DNA of 64,000 bases from CAYSBE01 sp046309355 (GTDB taxonomy: Bacteria; Bacteroidota; Bacteroidia; UKL13-3): assembly GCA_046309355.1 (NCBI GenBank), contig JBKCPL010000023.1, forward strand, positions 1 through 64,000, in the 5' to 3' direction. The notes below the pieces were generated by a model. That model made no database searches. It had not been told where the DNA came from and was given only the letters and a program-made list of their open reading frames with translations. Position numbers and translations under genes: made by a program. Of the stretch, positions 39,597-48,577 are shown piece after piece; the stretch's first letter is position 1; the number at the start of each line of letters is the position of its first letter.

Positions 39597-40274
39597 TCAG
39601 GCTTCAAATTTATAGCCCACACCTTTTACCGTACCGATGTAGTCGTCACCAATTTTCTCGCGCAACTTACGAATATGAACATCAATGGTGCGGTCTACTA
39701 CCAGCACCTCATCGCCCCACACTTTTTCGAGTATGTATTCGCGTGTAAAAACCTTGCCCGGCTTGCTGGCCAATAGGTATAGCAATTCAAACTCTTTGCG
39801 TGCAAGTTGTATTTTGCTGCCGTGTTTATACACTAGAAATGTTTCGCGGTCGATAACGATATCGCCAACGGTAAGTTTGGCTTCCATTACTTCCTTGCTC
39901 TTTCTTCTTAGAATGGCATTAATACGGCTTATGAGTACACGTGGCTTAATGGGTTTAGAGATGTAATCATCGGCACCGGCATTAAAGCCTGCGATCTCTG
40001 AGTACTCCTCTGACCGTGCGGTTAAAAATACGATAAACGTTTTTTCGAAATCACTGTCTGATTTAAGCTGCTTACACGCTTCGATACCATCCATTACCGG
40101 CATCATTACATCAAGCAGAATTAAATCGGGTTTTATTTTACGTGCTACATCTATAGCTTCTTGTCCATTGTGAGCCAAATGAACATCATAACCTTCTTTT
40201 TTCAGGTTGTATTGAATAAACTCCAGAATGTCGTTTTCATCATCAACCACAAGGATTTTGTAGGTAGTATCCAT
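39597..40274 (-). CDS. Response regulator, OmpR/PhoB family
   Basis: From the ATG at 40274 the protein has 225 residues: a receiver domain with acidic pocket VDDEND, phospho-acceptor Asp55 in LILLDVMMPVMDGIEAC and Lys in ISKPIKP, and a winged-helix C-terminal domain (VWGDEVLVVDRTIDVHIRKL, GVGYKFEA). An ATG 21 nt further upstream (40295) is the alternative start. It heads a two-gene operon with the kinase. An inverted repeat at 40319-40340 upstream may be its own binding site. Confidence 0.94.
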   Translation of the reverse strand: MDTTYKILVVDDENDILEFIQYNLKKEGYDVHLAHNGQEAIDVARKIKPDLILLDVMMPVMDGIEACKQLKSDSDFEKTFIVFLTARSEEYSEIAGFNAGADDYISKPIKPRVLISRINAILRRKSKEVMEAKLTVGDIVIDRETFLVYKHGSKIQLARKEFELLYLLASKPGKVFTREYILEKVWGDEVLVVDRTIDVHIRKLREKIGDDYIGTVKGVGYKFEA

Positions 40275-40314
40275 GTCTGTTTTTTTTTGTAACATTCGGC
40301 TATGGTTCTTTCTC

Positions 40315-40322
40315 CAATATTA
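40315..40322 (-). promoter_or_regulatory. Candidate -7 element of the two-component operon
   Basis: On the minus strand TAATATTG matches TAnnTTTG in 7 of 8 positions, about 40 nt before the regulator start. Confidence 0.35.
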
Positions 40323-40340
40323 AGTAATGATTAACTTAAT
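40319..40340. promoter_or_regulatory. Inverted repeat, possible regulator binding site
   Basis: ATTAAGT (40319-40325) and ACTTAAT (40334-40340) are perfect inverted arms separated by 8 nt. The site overlaps the candidate promoter of the response regulator gene, the place expected for autoregulation. It has no T tract, so it is not a clear terminator for the gene upstream. Confidence 0.35.
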
Positions 40341-40358
40341 GTAAACACCCATTCGTAT

Positions 40359-41474
40359 CTACCTAAAAATTTGTTTTAACTGATCTTCGAGTGCCTTGCC
40401 ACGAAGATTTTTAGCTATAATTTTTCCATCCTTATCAAGCAGCACAGCAAAGGGTATTCCCTCTATATTGTACTGACTCACTACAGATGAATTCCATTTC
40501 TGTAGGTCACTAACGTGTGTCCACAGCAATTTATCATCGTTAATGGCTTTTACCCAAGCGTCACGATTATCATCAAGCGACACACTGTAAATGTCAAAAC
40601 CTTTTGATTTATATGTGTTATACATGCGCACCAAATTTGGACTTTCCATACGGCAAGGCTGACACCAGCTTGCCCAAAAATCGACCAAAATATATTTTCC
40701 GCGCATAGAAGACAGGGCAATGGTTTTACCATACGGGTCATTCATTACTATATCCGGTGCTGCCTCACCTTCTGCTGTTTTCCTGAGCGTTTCTACTCGC
40801 TGGTGATGCATTTGAGCATACTTTGACGATGAAAATCGTTCGAACAGCCTCTTATCCACTTCGTTGAAGAAAGCAAAGTCAGCCTCAGGCATTAGAAAAT
40901 TGGTAAGAAAATAAGGAACCAAACTTTCGGTGTTAGTGAGGGCAAATGCCTTCAGCTCTTCACTGCGTTTTTTCATAATCGTATCGTATTCGGCACGCAG
41001 CCTGTTTTGTTCCGTCACACTGGGCACTTCAGTACCCATAGACGCATATTTTGTTTCCAGGTTTCGTACTTGTTGCATGTATGTGTTGTTTATCTGCAAC
41101 AATTTTTTCAGTTCTTCGCTATCGGCCGAACCGGCTACTCCGTATACCTCGGGCTGCGTAGCATCAATAGATAAAGTGATGTCAGCTACTGAATCGAGTA
41201 AAAGCGCCACCGCACCCTTTGGCAAATTGATGATTGCGAATGTTTTTTCACTTACGTTTCCACTAAATTCAAACGTTCCATCGCTATTTACCGTAGCGGT
41301 ATCTAATAAAACAAGTCCCTGGGTGGTTAGTTCACTTAGTGTAACAGTTGATTCCGTATTGTTTTTAATGGTTCCCTTAACCTTAAATCCGGTATGTGTC
41401 ACAGACTTATTTGTACATGAAAAAAGTAAAAATAGGCTGATTATGCCAAGTAGTTTAGAGCTCATAAAACGCAT
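40359..41474 (-). CDS. TlpA-like thiol-disulfide lipoprotein (DUF4369 N-terminal domain)
   Basis: The 371-residue protein has a lipoprotein signal (LLGIISLFLLFSC) with the lipid-modified Cys. An N-terminal beta-rich domain (KGTIKNNTESTVTLSELTTQ, DUF4369-like) and a helical middle follow, then a C-terminal thioredoxin fold with active site WCQPC in VDFWASWCQPCRMESPNLV and cis-proline loop EGIPFAVLLDKDG. It is probably an envelope disulfide reductase. The ATG at 41474 gives a 10-nt gap after gatB; further upstream starts overlap gatB. Confidence 0.9.
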   Translation of the reverse strand: MRFMSSKLLGIISLFLLFSCTNKSVTHTGFKVKGTIKNNTESTVTLSELTTQGLVLLDTATVNSDGTFEFSGNVSEKTFAIINLPKGAVALLLDSVADITLSIDATQPEVYGVAGSADSEELKKLLQINNTYMQQVRNLETKYASMGTEVPSVTEQNRLRAEYDTIMKKRSEELKAFALTNTESLVPYFLTNFLMPEADFAFFNEVDKRLFERFSSSKYAQMHHQRVETLRKTAEGEAAPDIVMNDPYGKTIALSSMRGKYILVDFWASWCQPCRMESPNLVRMYNTYKSKGFDIYSVSLDDNRDAWVKAINDDKLLWTHVSDLQKWNSSVVSQYNIEGIPFAVLLDKDGKIIAKNLRGKALEDQLKQIFR

Positions 41475-41484
41475 AGTTAAAATG

Positions 41485-42942
41485 TTATAAGTTATCAAGT
41501 GTATCTTTTACCAATTTATTGGCCAGTTTAGGGTCAGCCTTGCCTTTGCTAAGTTTCATCACTTCGCCCATAAATAAGCCTATAAGTGACGTTTTACCAT
41601 TTTTGTATTCGGTTACTTTTTCAGGGTATCTGGATACGGCTTCATTCACTAGTTCCTGCAAAGTATCTGAGTTTTGCTCCTGCATCAGGTTTAAGCTCTC
41701 GGCCAGTTCGGCTGCTGACTTATGATGCTCATTAAGCATAGCCGGGAAAAGCCGCTGAGCAGCAGCCGAATGACTTAATTTTCCGGCATCAATCAGTTCT
41801 ATAATCTCAGCAATTTTAGAGGGCTGCAATACAAAATCACGAATATCAAGCGCTTGTTCATTTAGGTATCCTTTAATATGAACCATTAACCAGTTGGCTG
41901 CTGCTTTTACGTGCGATGTATGTTTGAGCAGTGTTTCAAAGTACTCGGCTATATCACGACTTTCGGTAAGCACTGCGGCATCGTATTCATTTAACCCATA
42001 CTGGAGTGTAAATTTGTTAAACAATTCTTTGGGCAAAGCGGGCATTTGAGCCTTCACCCCGTCAATAAACGATTGTGTAATATGCAAAGGGGGCAAATCA
42101 GGTTCAGGAAAATAGCGGTAATCGCTGGCTCCTTCCTTGGTACGCATAACAATCGTTGTGCCTTTCATGGCATCAAACGTGCGCGTTTCCTGGTATATCT
42201 TTCCGTTATCTTCGAGTGTTTCAATTTGCCGTTTAATTTCAAAATCAATGGCACGCTGTACATTGCGAATAGAATTCATGTTTTTCACTTCCACCTTGGT
42301 TCCAAAAGCTTCTGCTCCCTTCAATCGTACTGAAACGTTTGCATCGCAACGCATCGAGCCCTCTTCCATATTTCCATCACAAATTTCGAGGTAGCGAACA
42401 AGCCTGCGTATTTCTGTTAAATACTGATAAGCTTCTTCACCGGTTCGTATATCGGGTTGCGAAACGATTTCGATAAGTGGAGTTCCAGCGCGGTTGTAGT
42501 CAATGAGGGTATCGTACACGTCCTGATCATGCATACTTTTTCCGGTATCCTCCTCCATGTGAATGCGTGTAAGTCCGATGCGCTTCTCAGTTCCGTCTTT
42601 GAGTTTTATATCTACAAAACCGTTTCGGCAAATGGGTGTGGTATCCTGTGAAATCTGGTAGCCTTTGGGCAAATCGGCATAAAAATAGTTTTTGCGTGCG
42701 TAGTAATTAAACTCTGAAATATCGCAGTTCAGCGCAAGGCCTATTTTAATTGCATTATGCACAGCCTGTCGGTTGTGAACGGGCAGAGTTCCGGGGTGAC
42801 CAAGCGATACCGGACTTACCTGTGTATTGGGCATTGCACCATATTCAGTTGCATCACTGCTAAAGGCTTTGCTGCGTGTAAGCATTTGGGCGTGAACCTC
42901 CAGTCCTATAACGGCTTCGTATTTTGAGTAATCAATCTGCAT
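41485..42942 (-). CDS. gatB: Asp-tRNA(Asn)/Glu-tRNA(Gln) amidotransferase subunit B
   Basis: GatB is the kinase/transamidase subunit of GatCAB, which makes Gln-tRNA(Gln) and Asn-tRNA(Asn) from the mischarged forms. From the ATG at 42942 it has 485 residues: YEAVIGLEVHAQMLTRSKAF, SPVSLGHPGTLPVHNRQAV, DYNRAGTPLIEIVSQPDI, YRYFPEPDLPPL, and a C-terminal YqeY-like domain. A longer reading frame starts at 43020 but lacks family similarity. The gatA and gatC partners are elsewhere. Confidence 0.97.
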   Translation of the reverse strand: MQIDYSKYEAVIGLEVHAQMLTRSKAFSSDATEYGAMPNTQVSPVSLGHPGTLPVHNRQAVHNAIKIGLALNCDISEFNYYARKNYFYADLPKGYQISQDTTPICRNGFVDIKLKDGTEKRIGLTRIHMEEDTGKSMHDQDVYDTLIDYNRAGTPLIEIVSQPDIRTGEEAYQYLTEIRRLVRYLEICDGNMEEGSMRCDANVSVRLKGAEAFGTKVEVKNMNSIRNVQRAIDFEIKRQIETLEDNGKIYQETRTFDAMKGTTIVMRTKEGASDYRYFPEPDLPPLHITQSFIDGVKAQMPALPKELFNKFTLQYGLNEYDAAVLTESRDIAEYFETLLKHTSHVKAAANWLMVHIKGYLNEQALDIRDFVLQPSKIAEIIELIDAGKLSHSAAAQRLFPAMLNEHHKSAAELAESLNLMQEQNSDTLQELVNEAVSRYPEKVTEYKNGKTSLIGLFMGEVMKLSKGKADPKLANKLVKDTLDNL

Positions 42943-43029
42943 AATGTGTATAAGTGCGGGCAAAAATAGGTCATTTTTTAATGAAAACAGACCATGTTTT
43001 ACTGCCGGTAAAACGTGCATTTACATGGT

Positions 43030-43977
43030 TCACAGCGAGGCTAGGTAGGCATTCACATTATTCTCAATGCGTGATTCGATATGCGAATAATCGCCTCGCT
43101 CAAACTGCCTGCCTGTAATATGCTCGTACAATTCGATGTACCGGTTTGTAATACTTTCCACAAACTCGTCCGACATGTCGGGCTGAATTTGTCCTTCTTT
43201 GCCTTGAAATCCATTTTCAATCAGCCACTGCCGAACAAATTCCTTGGATAGTTGGCGCTGTTGCTGATCTTTATTCTGTATAGCCTCGTAGGTATCTTTA
43301 TAAAAATACCTGGACGAATCGGGAGTGTGAATTTCATCAATGAGGTAGATGGTATCACCATTTTTACCAAATTCATATTTGGTATCGACCAGGATCAGGT
43401 TTTGCTTCTCCGCAATCGTTTTCCCCTGCTGATACAAGGCGTGTGTGTACTTTTCAAGCGTTACATAATCAGCTTCGCTCACTAGTCCCTGCTTCAGTAT
43501 TTCATCACGCGAAATATCTTCATCATGTCCGTGGCTGGCCTTAATAGTCGGTGTAATAATGGGCTCCGGGAAAGGGTCATTTTCGCGCATGCCATCCGGC
43601 ATGTGTACACCACAAATGGTACGTTTACCCGATTTGTATTCGCGCCAGGCATGGCCTGAGAGATAACCACGAATAACCATTTCTACTTTAAGTGCATGGC
43701 AGGCAATACCTACTGTAACATTAGGGTCGGGGCTGGCCAGTTTCCATACCGGAACTAGTTGGGCTGCCTGATCCAGAAAGTAAGATGCAATCTGATTAAG
43801 AACCTGCCCTTTGTAGGGAATTGCACGTTTTAAAACCACATCAAATGCCGAAATTCTGTCGCAGGCAATCATCACTAGCCATTGGTCTTTGATGTAATAC
43901 ACATCACGAACTTTACCTCGGTAAAAATTTTTCTGATGCTTAAAAAAGTAGTGCGTGGATACTAATGCATTTTCCAT
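43030..43977 (-). CDS. purC: Phosphoribosylaminoimidazolesuccinocarboxamide synthase
   Basis: PurC (SAICAR synthetase) adds aspartate to CAIR in purine synthesis. The 315-residue protein resembles the longer eukaryote-like type: RGKVRDVYYIKDQWLVMIAC, EMVIRGYLSGHAWREYKSGK, TPTIKASHGHDEDISRDE and LVDTKYEFGKNGDTIYLIDE. It shares one base with the phoH stop codon, so it is translationally coupled to phoH. Confidence 0.95.
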   Translation of the reverse strand: MENALVSTHYFFKHQKNFYRGKVRDVYYIKDQWLVMIACDRISAFDVVLKRAIPYKGQVLNQIASYFLDQAAQLVPVWKLASPDPNVTVGIACHALKVEMVIRGYLSGHAWREYKSGKRTICGVHMPDGMRENDPFPEPIITPTIKASHGHDEDISRDEILKQGLVSEADYVTLEKYTHALYQQGKTIAEKQNLILVDTKYEFGKNGDTIYLIDEIHTPDSSRYFYKDTYEAIQNKDQQQRQLSKEFVRQWLIENGFQGKEGQIQPDMSDEFVESITNRYIELYEHITGRQFERGDYSHIESRIENNVNAYLASL

Positions 43978-44951
43978 TATTCAACTGGGTGTTCAGGGTT
44001 ATTGTAGTGATCGTAAGCTTTGATGATGTCCTTCACTAATCTGTGTCGAACTACATCTTCAAAGGTGAGGTACGTAAAATTTATGCCTTTAATAGCGTGA
44101 AGAATATTAACCGCTTTGAGCAAGCCGGATTGAGTTCTTCTGGGCAAATCAATCTGCGTCAGATCTCCTGTGATGATGAATTTAGCATGCGGACCCATGC
44201 GAGTTAAAAACATTTTCAGCTGCAAATCGGTTGCATTTTGGGCTTCATCCAGTATGACGTATGCATTATCAAGAGTACGGCCGCGCATAAAGGCCATAGG
44301 AGCTATTTCAATAACGCGGGTTTCTATATACTGCTTCAATTTATCGGGAGCAATCATGTCGTCAAGTGCATCGTAAAGCGGTCTTAGGTAGGGATCTATT
44401 TTCTCTTTCAAATCACCCGGTAAAAAACCCAGATTTTCGCCCGCTTCTACAGCCGGACGGGCAAGAATAATGCGCTTGATTTCTTTATTTTTCAGTGCAC
44501 GAACAGCCAACGCAACGGCTGTGTAGGTTTTACCGGTACCGGCCGGACCGATAGCAAAAACCACATCGTTTTTTTCAACCATGTCCACCATCACCCGCTG
44601 ATTTGGTGATTTCACTTTGATGACTTTGCCGCCATTTCCGTATAAAATAATGTCGTTTTCAGAAACAGTGCCTGATAAGTCAGAGTCTGGCGACAACTTA
44701 CGCCCTTCGGCTAAAGCCTCGAGCTGAACTTCTTTAATACTCCCGTATTGTTTGATATGTTCAGAAATGGCGTGAACAATGGCAGCCAGTTTTGCTATTT
44801 TGGTATTTTCACCAGTTACCAGTAAGCTAGATCCCCTTGCCACTATTTTTAGCTCAGGAAATTTGCCCTGCAGTACTTTGAGGTTTTTATTCATAACCCC
44901 CAGCAAAGCTGTCGGGTCAATGTCTTCAATTACGATTTCTTTGTTTTGCAA
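43977..44951 (-). CDS. phoH: PhoH family ATPase
   Basis: PhoH-like proteins are RNA-associated P-loop ATPases of uncertain function. The 324-residue protein has an N-terminal KH-like region (LKIVARGSSLLVTGENTKIA), Walker A GPAGTGKTYTAVALAVRALK, LARPAVEAGENLGFLPGDL and Walker B YVILDEAQNAT. The start is a TTG at 44951: there is no ATG before residue 20 and a stop lies a few codons upstream. A good promoter lies 33 nt upstream. Confidence 0.93.
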   Translation of the reverse strand: MQNKEIVIEDIDPTALLGVMNKNLKVLQGKFPELKIVARGSSLLVTGENTKIAKLAAIVHAISEHIKQYGSIKEVQLEALAEGRKLSPDSDLSGTVSENDIILYGNGGKVIKVKSPNQRVMVDMVEKNDVVFAIGPAGTGKTYTAVALAVRALKNKEIKRIILARPAVEAGENLGFLPGDLKEKIDPYLRPLYDALDDMIAPDKLKQYIETRVIEIAPMAFMRGRTLDNAYVILDEAQNATDLQLKMFLTRMGPHAKFIITGDLTQIDLPRRTQSGLLKAVNILHAIKGINFTYLTFEDVVRHRLVKDIIKAYDHYNNPEHPVE

Positions 44952-44984
44952 GCGGTTATCCGTTTAGTTGTGTCATTTACGGTA

Positions 44985-44992
44985 CAAACGTA
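44985..44992 (-). promoter_or_regulatory. Promoter of phoH-purC
   Basis: TACGTTTG on the minus strand is an exact -7 match; TTTTG at 45015-45019 lies 22 nt further upstream, slightly beyond usual spacing. Confidence 0.55.
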
Positions 44993-45044
44993 CGATTTTG
45001 TTTATATGTGAAGTCAAAACTAATGTATTTTAGCCACAAAATTA

Positions 45045-45845
45045 GTGAACCCATTCCCAGTGCAAGCACCCGGCATCAGCATTATCTCCGACTATGGCTA
45101 TGGCAGCAGCTATTTAGCATCACTACGGGCCGTATTGCACCGGAGTTTTTCGCCTGTATGGCTAGAAGACGTGGCCCATCAGCTGCGTCTGGGCGATGTT
45201 AAGCATGCAGCGTATCTTTATAATACAACGGTTAAACATTATCCGGAAAATACGATTCACCTGATTGCTGTTGATTGCAGTCCAATTAAATACACGCATA
45301 TATGCGTTATACAGCAGCACAATCAGTGGCTGATAGCTTATAAAAACGAATTGCTTTCGCACCTGCAACTTCATGCTGATGCACGGTATGCAGAGTGGCC
45401 TGTGAACCGCTTTTCGTTTCATCCTACATTTTCAGAACTAAGTTTGTTTCCCGAAATAATAGGTTTTATTCTGGCTAACTCCATTGAATTTAGCCCAATG
45501 CCCGAAATCGCTTCATCGGTAAATTCCGAACGATTGATGGGAAATATGTTAAGAGGCAAAGTAGTACACGTAGATGCAGCAGAAAATATAATCAGCGACA
45601 TTACCCTCGATGAGTTTACCCATGCCCATGAAACGAATGGCCTGGGTAAGTTCATGATTTTATACAGACGTAAGGAAAAAATCAATCGCATACTCCATCA
45701 TTATGACGATTTGCAAACGGGAGAATCGCTCGCATTTTTCAATTCCAGCGGATACCTGGAAATATCACAAAATATGGGGAATGCGTCTTCTCTGTTGGGT
45801 TTAAAAACGGGCGATACAGTAATTATTGAATTTTATGATAAATAG
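45045..45845 (+). CDS. SAM hydroxide adenosyltransferase family protein (DUF62)
   Basis: The 266-residue protein resembles the S-adenosylmethionine hydrolase (hydroxide adenosyltransferase) family related to fluorinase. Its N-terminal ISIISDYGYGSSYLASLRAVL corresponds to the family TDFG motif with the catalytic Asp, EDVAHQLRLGDVKHAAYLY to the HQIPPxD region, GKVVHVDAAENIISDI to the second domain strand, and GNASSLLGLKTGDTVIIEF to the C terminus. Several motifs are drifted (for example DYGYG for DFGT), so activity should not be assumed. The start is GTG at 45045. It overlaps the next gene by 11 nt. Confidence 0.78.
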   Translation: MNPFPVQAPGISIISDYGYGSSYLASLRAVLHRSFSPVWLEDVAHQLRLGDVKHAAYLYNTTVKHYPENTIHLIAVDCSPIKYTHICVIQQHNQWLIAYKNELLSHLQLHADARYAEWPVNRFSFHPTFSELSLFPEIIGFILANSIEFSPMPEIASSVNSERLMGNMLRGKVVHVDAAENIISDITLDEFTHAHETNGLGKFMILYRRKEKINRILHHYDDLQTGESLAFFNSSGYLEISQNMGNASSLLGLKTGDTVIIEFYDK

Positions 45846-46131
45846 AATTGTACGTATGTCGTTCGAACCGGATAAAGTGAATGAATTTGTAGATTTATTT
45901 AATGCCAGTAAACACAAAATAGCTGCGTTTCCGGGTTGCACATCACTTAAACTTCTGCGCGATGCAAACGAAGAACAGGTTTTTTTTACATACAGCACAT
46001 GGGAGTCGCAGGAGCATCTTGATGCATACCGAAAGTCTGATTTATTTAAGCAGGTGTGGTCGCGTACACGTGCACTGTTTAATTCTAAACCAATGGCATG
46101 GTCAACGCTGGTAACCGATAATGTAAAATGA
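45835..46131 (+). CDS. Antibiotic biosynthesis monooxygenase-like (ABM) protein
   Basis: The 98-residue protein has the dimeric alpha-beta barrel pattern of the ABM family: IVRMSFEPDKVNEFVDLF, FPGCTSLKLLRDANEEQVFF and TYSTWESQEHLDAYRKSDLF. Such small proteins oxidise quinols or aromatic compounds or degrade heme; the substrate here is unknown. It starts inside the end of the preceding gene and overlaps the next by 4 nt. Confidence 0.85.
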   Translation: MINRIVRMSFEPDKVNEFVDLFNASKHKIAAFPGCTSLKLLRDANEEQVFFTYSTWESQEHLDAYRKSDLFKQVWSRTRALFNSKPMAWSTLVTDNVK

Positions 46132-46925
46132 AGTATCTAATCACATTCTGTTTCATTCATCTTCTTGTACTAGGTTGGGCAAAAACAACCGACTCCCTTA
46201 CAGTTAAAATCATAAACGGTAAACGATTTATCGTTCATCGTGTTGATGCAGGTCAAACTGCTATGGCCGTTACTCGAAGATATTCTATTACATTGACCGA
46301 ATTAATTAAACACAACCCACACATAAAGCCCGATAAACTAAAAAAAGGAGAATTGGTTTACATACCGGTTTCAGATAGCTTGAGCTCCGGTGTTACGGCT
46401 GAATCCAGCGTTGACAAACTAAATACGCATGCCAATGCCGAAGCCGAAAAATCGACACTGATAACCAGGCATACTGTTCAAGCAGGTGAAACCCTCACTA
46501 AAATTGCACAGAAATACAAGTTAAGTATGGCTGATATAATCCGTTGGAATAGCCTTCGTGACAATAAAATAGAAATAGGTCAAGTGCTGATAGTAAATGA
46601 ATCGGCTGCACGCCCGCCCTATAAAGCGTGGAATAAACCCAGTCAACCATTACCTGATGAACGACCCCAAATACCAACTGAGCGCATTACTGAACAATAC
46701 CTAAATATACAGGTTGTGGAAGGTGACCGAATTATGCTGAACAGATTGCCACATCCGGCATTTGTTATTCTTGAATTTACAGAAGATTCAATCACTAAAC
46801 TAGTGGAGCTGAAAGAGGCTAACGTGAACCTACCCCATCAAACTATAACTATTGGAAGAGACCTTTTAAAAGGCTGGGGAATTCACTACTACGACCAACG
46901 TGTGTTGATAAAACTTGCCGAGTAA
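46128..46925 (+). CDS. Exported LysM protein
   Basis: The 265-residue protein has a signal peptide (residues 1-18) and two LysM domains, about residues 36-80 (HRVDAGQTAMAVTRRYSITL) and 112-156 (HTVQAGETLTKIAQKYKLSM). A C-terminal part of about 90 residues has no motif I recognise. LysM binds peptidoglycan. The gene starts within the ABM stop (ATGA), completing a three-gene unit. Confidence 0.86.
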   Translation: MKYLITFCFIHLLVLGWAKTTDSLTVKIINGKRFIVHRVDAGQTAMAVTRRYSITLTELIKHNPHIKPDKLKKGELVYIPVSDSLSSGVTAESSVDKLNTHANAEAEKSTLITRHTVQAGETLTKIAQKYKLSMADIIRWNSLRDNKIEIGQVLIVNESAARPPYKAWNKPSQPLPDERPQIPTERITEQYLNIQVVEGDRIMLNRLPHPAFVILEFTEDSITKLVELKEANVNLPHQTITIGRDLLKGWGIHYYDQRVLIKLAE

Positions 46926-46927
46926 CG

Positions 46928-48556
46928 CTATTCGGTCGTGTTGTTTATGTTAAACCTAGGTGCTTTATACGCCATATTACGGTATTGCTCAGGAATGGTA
47001 GTCTGATTTCCATCGCGCAGCGATGTGTAGGCGGGCGACATTATCTCAATACCATTTTCGTTAAACGTATCTTGTATGTGTGAGTGAAGCGAAGAATAAA
47101 TCTGCTGCATGTTTGCAGGAAATTCGGTATACGCATTCAACTGATACGTTACATAATAATCATCAAGACTTAGTTGAAACACAAAAGGGCTTTGCTTAGT
47201 ACTTAACCCTTCCGTTCGCTGTGCTGCCAATAAAAGCGCATGTTCGACACTTTTCCAGGGCACATCGTAACCGATAGTTACCGTTGTATGTAATATAAGT
47301 CCCTCCTGAGACGCAAAGGCTGAATAATTAGTAACCGAGCCGCTTAATATAGACGAGTTAGGTATAGTAATGGATTCATTTTTTATAGTACGAATACGTG
47401 TAACCAGCATCGTTTTTTCGATTACATCACCAGTCAGTTCACCCACTTTTATACGGTCGCCCGGCTTAAACGGCCGCATGTAGGTAATAACGAGGCCGGC
47501 TATCAGGTTAGTTATAGCCGATGATGAACCCAACGACAACAGCAATCCTAAAAATACACTTACACCCTGAAATGCAGGGCTACCCGAACCCGGCAGGTAA
47601 GGGAATACCACTACCAGCGTAAACGCATAAAGTAAAAAACGAACGATATTGAATGTAGGTCTGGCCCAATCGGGGTGAAATCCGCTCAATACTATTTTTT
47701 CAGTCTCCAGCTGATCGCTGATGTATCTTACTATACGGATTACAAATCGCATAATGAACCACACGATAAGAATGGTAAATAAATTGGGAACAAATGACCA
47801 GATGGCCTGTATAATCTGGCGAGCCGGTGTAAGCGTCCAATCAATAATCAAAACGGTTACCTGTTCGGTTTCGGGAAACACGGCAAACATAAATGGAAGT
47901 GAGGCATACGTTGTAACCACTATCAGCAAAATGCGGATCAAACGTAACAAGCGCATGGTGTAGAGCACCTGCGTTTGTGGAGTTAGCCATTGATTTTCTC
48001 CGATACGAATACCGTTTGCCCATGATTCGCGGGTTTTGAACAAGCGGGTAGTAAACAATTTAAAAAGCGTGTTAATACCATAAATGATGGCGAGCAGAAA
48101 GCATGCAATGGCAGCCAGTTTTAGTAAACGTAAAAATAGATTCTCAAAGCTGTGTTGTTCTGTCTGGTAGTGAAGTGCAGCAGCTATTTTTGTACAGTAC
48201 AGTTCAGCCAGCTGCTTGCGTGTTAGGCCTTCATGTGCGGCATCAAAATCACTAACCACCATCAGTACGGTAGAATTATCGTATAGCAGTTCGGTTACCG
48301 ATTGCTGTTCAGAAACAGTAAGCTGATCGGGACGAAATAAGCCACGTTCGTAAATTTGAATAAGACGTTTGCCAATAGCCTGGCTGCGGTCTTCGGCATT
48401 TAGCTGACTAATGGGACTGTTAACGCTAAATACCGTGTCACCCATAAAGATGACTGGCGCAGCGTATGCAGTATCGTTGGCTGCATGTACCGTTGGTATC
48501 AGGCTAAAAACCGACAAAACAAAGGCAACGTATCGTATAAACAAGTGATTAATCAT
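46928..48556 (-). CDS. MscS family mechanosensitive ion channel
   Basis: The 542-residue protein has a signal-like first segment, a periplasmic N-terminal part of about 130 residues, five or so TM helices and the MscS core: pore-lining helix GLLLSLGSSSAITNLIAGL and beta domain DRIKVGELTGDVIEKTMLVT with ITIPNSSILSGSVTNYS. It releases solutes on osmotic downshock. It is longer than MscS (286 aa), like the YnaI/YbdG group. A near -7 element (TATATTG, 48561-48567 minus) lies 4 nt before the ATG. Confidence 0.92.
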   Translation of the reverse strand: MINHLFIRYVAFVLSVFSLIPTVHAANDTAYAAPVIFMGDTVFSVNSPISQLNAEDRSQAIGKRLIQIYERGLFRPDQLTVSEQQSVTELLYDNSTVLMVVSDFDAAHEGLTRKQLAELYCTKIAAALHYQTEQHSFENLFLRLLKLAAIACFLLAIIYGINTLFKLFTTRLFKTRESWANGIRIGENQWLTPQTQVLYTMRLLRLIRILLIVVTTYASLPFMFAVFPETEQVTVLIIDWTLTPARQIIQAIWSFVPNLFTILIVWFIMRFVIRIVRYISDQLETEKIVLSGFHPDWARPTFNIVRFLLYAFTLVVVFPYLPGSGSPAFQGVSVFLGLLLSLGSSSAITNLIAGLVITYMRPFKPGDRIKVGELTGDVIEKTMLVTRIRTIKNESITIPNSSILSGSVTNYSAFASQEGLILHTTVTIGYDVPWKSVEHALLLAAQRTEGLSTKQSPFVFQLSLDDYYVTYQLNAYTEFPANMQQIYSSLHSHIQDTFNENGIEIMSPAYTSLRDGNQTTIPEQYRNMAYKAPRFNINNTTE

Positions 48557-48577
48557 ACTGCAATATACAACTTACAC

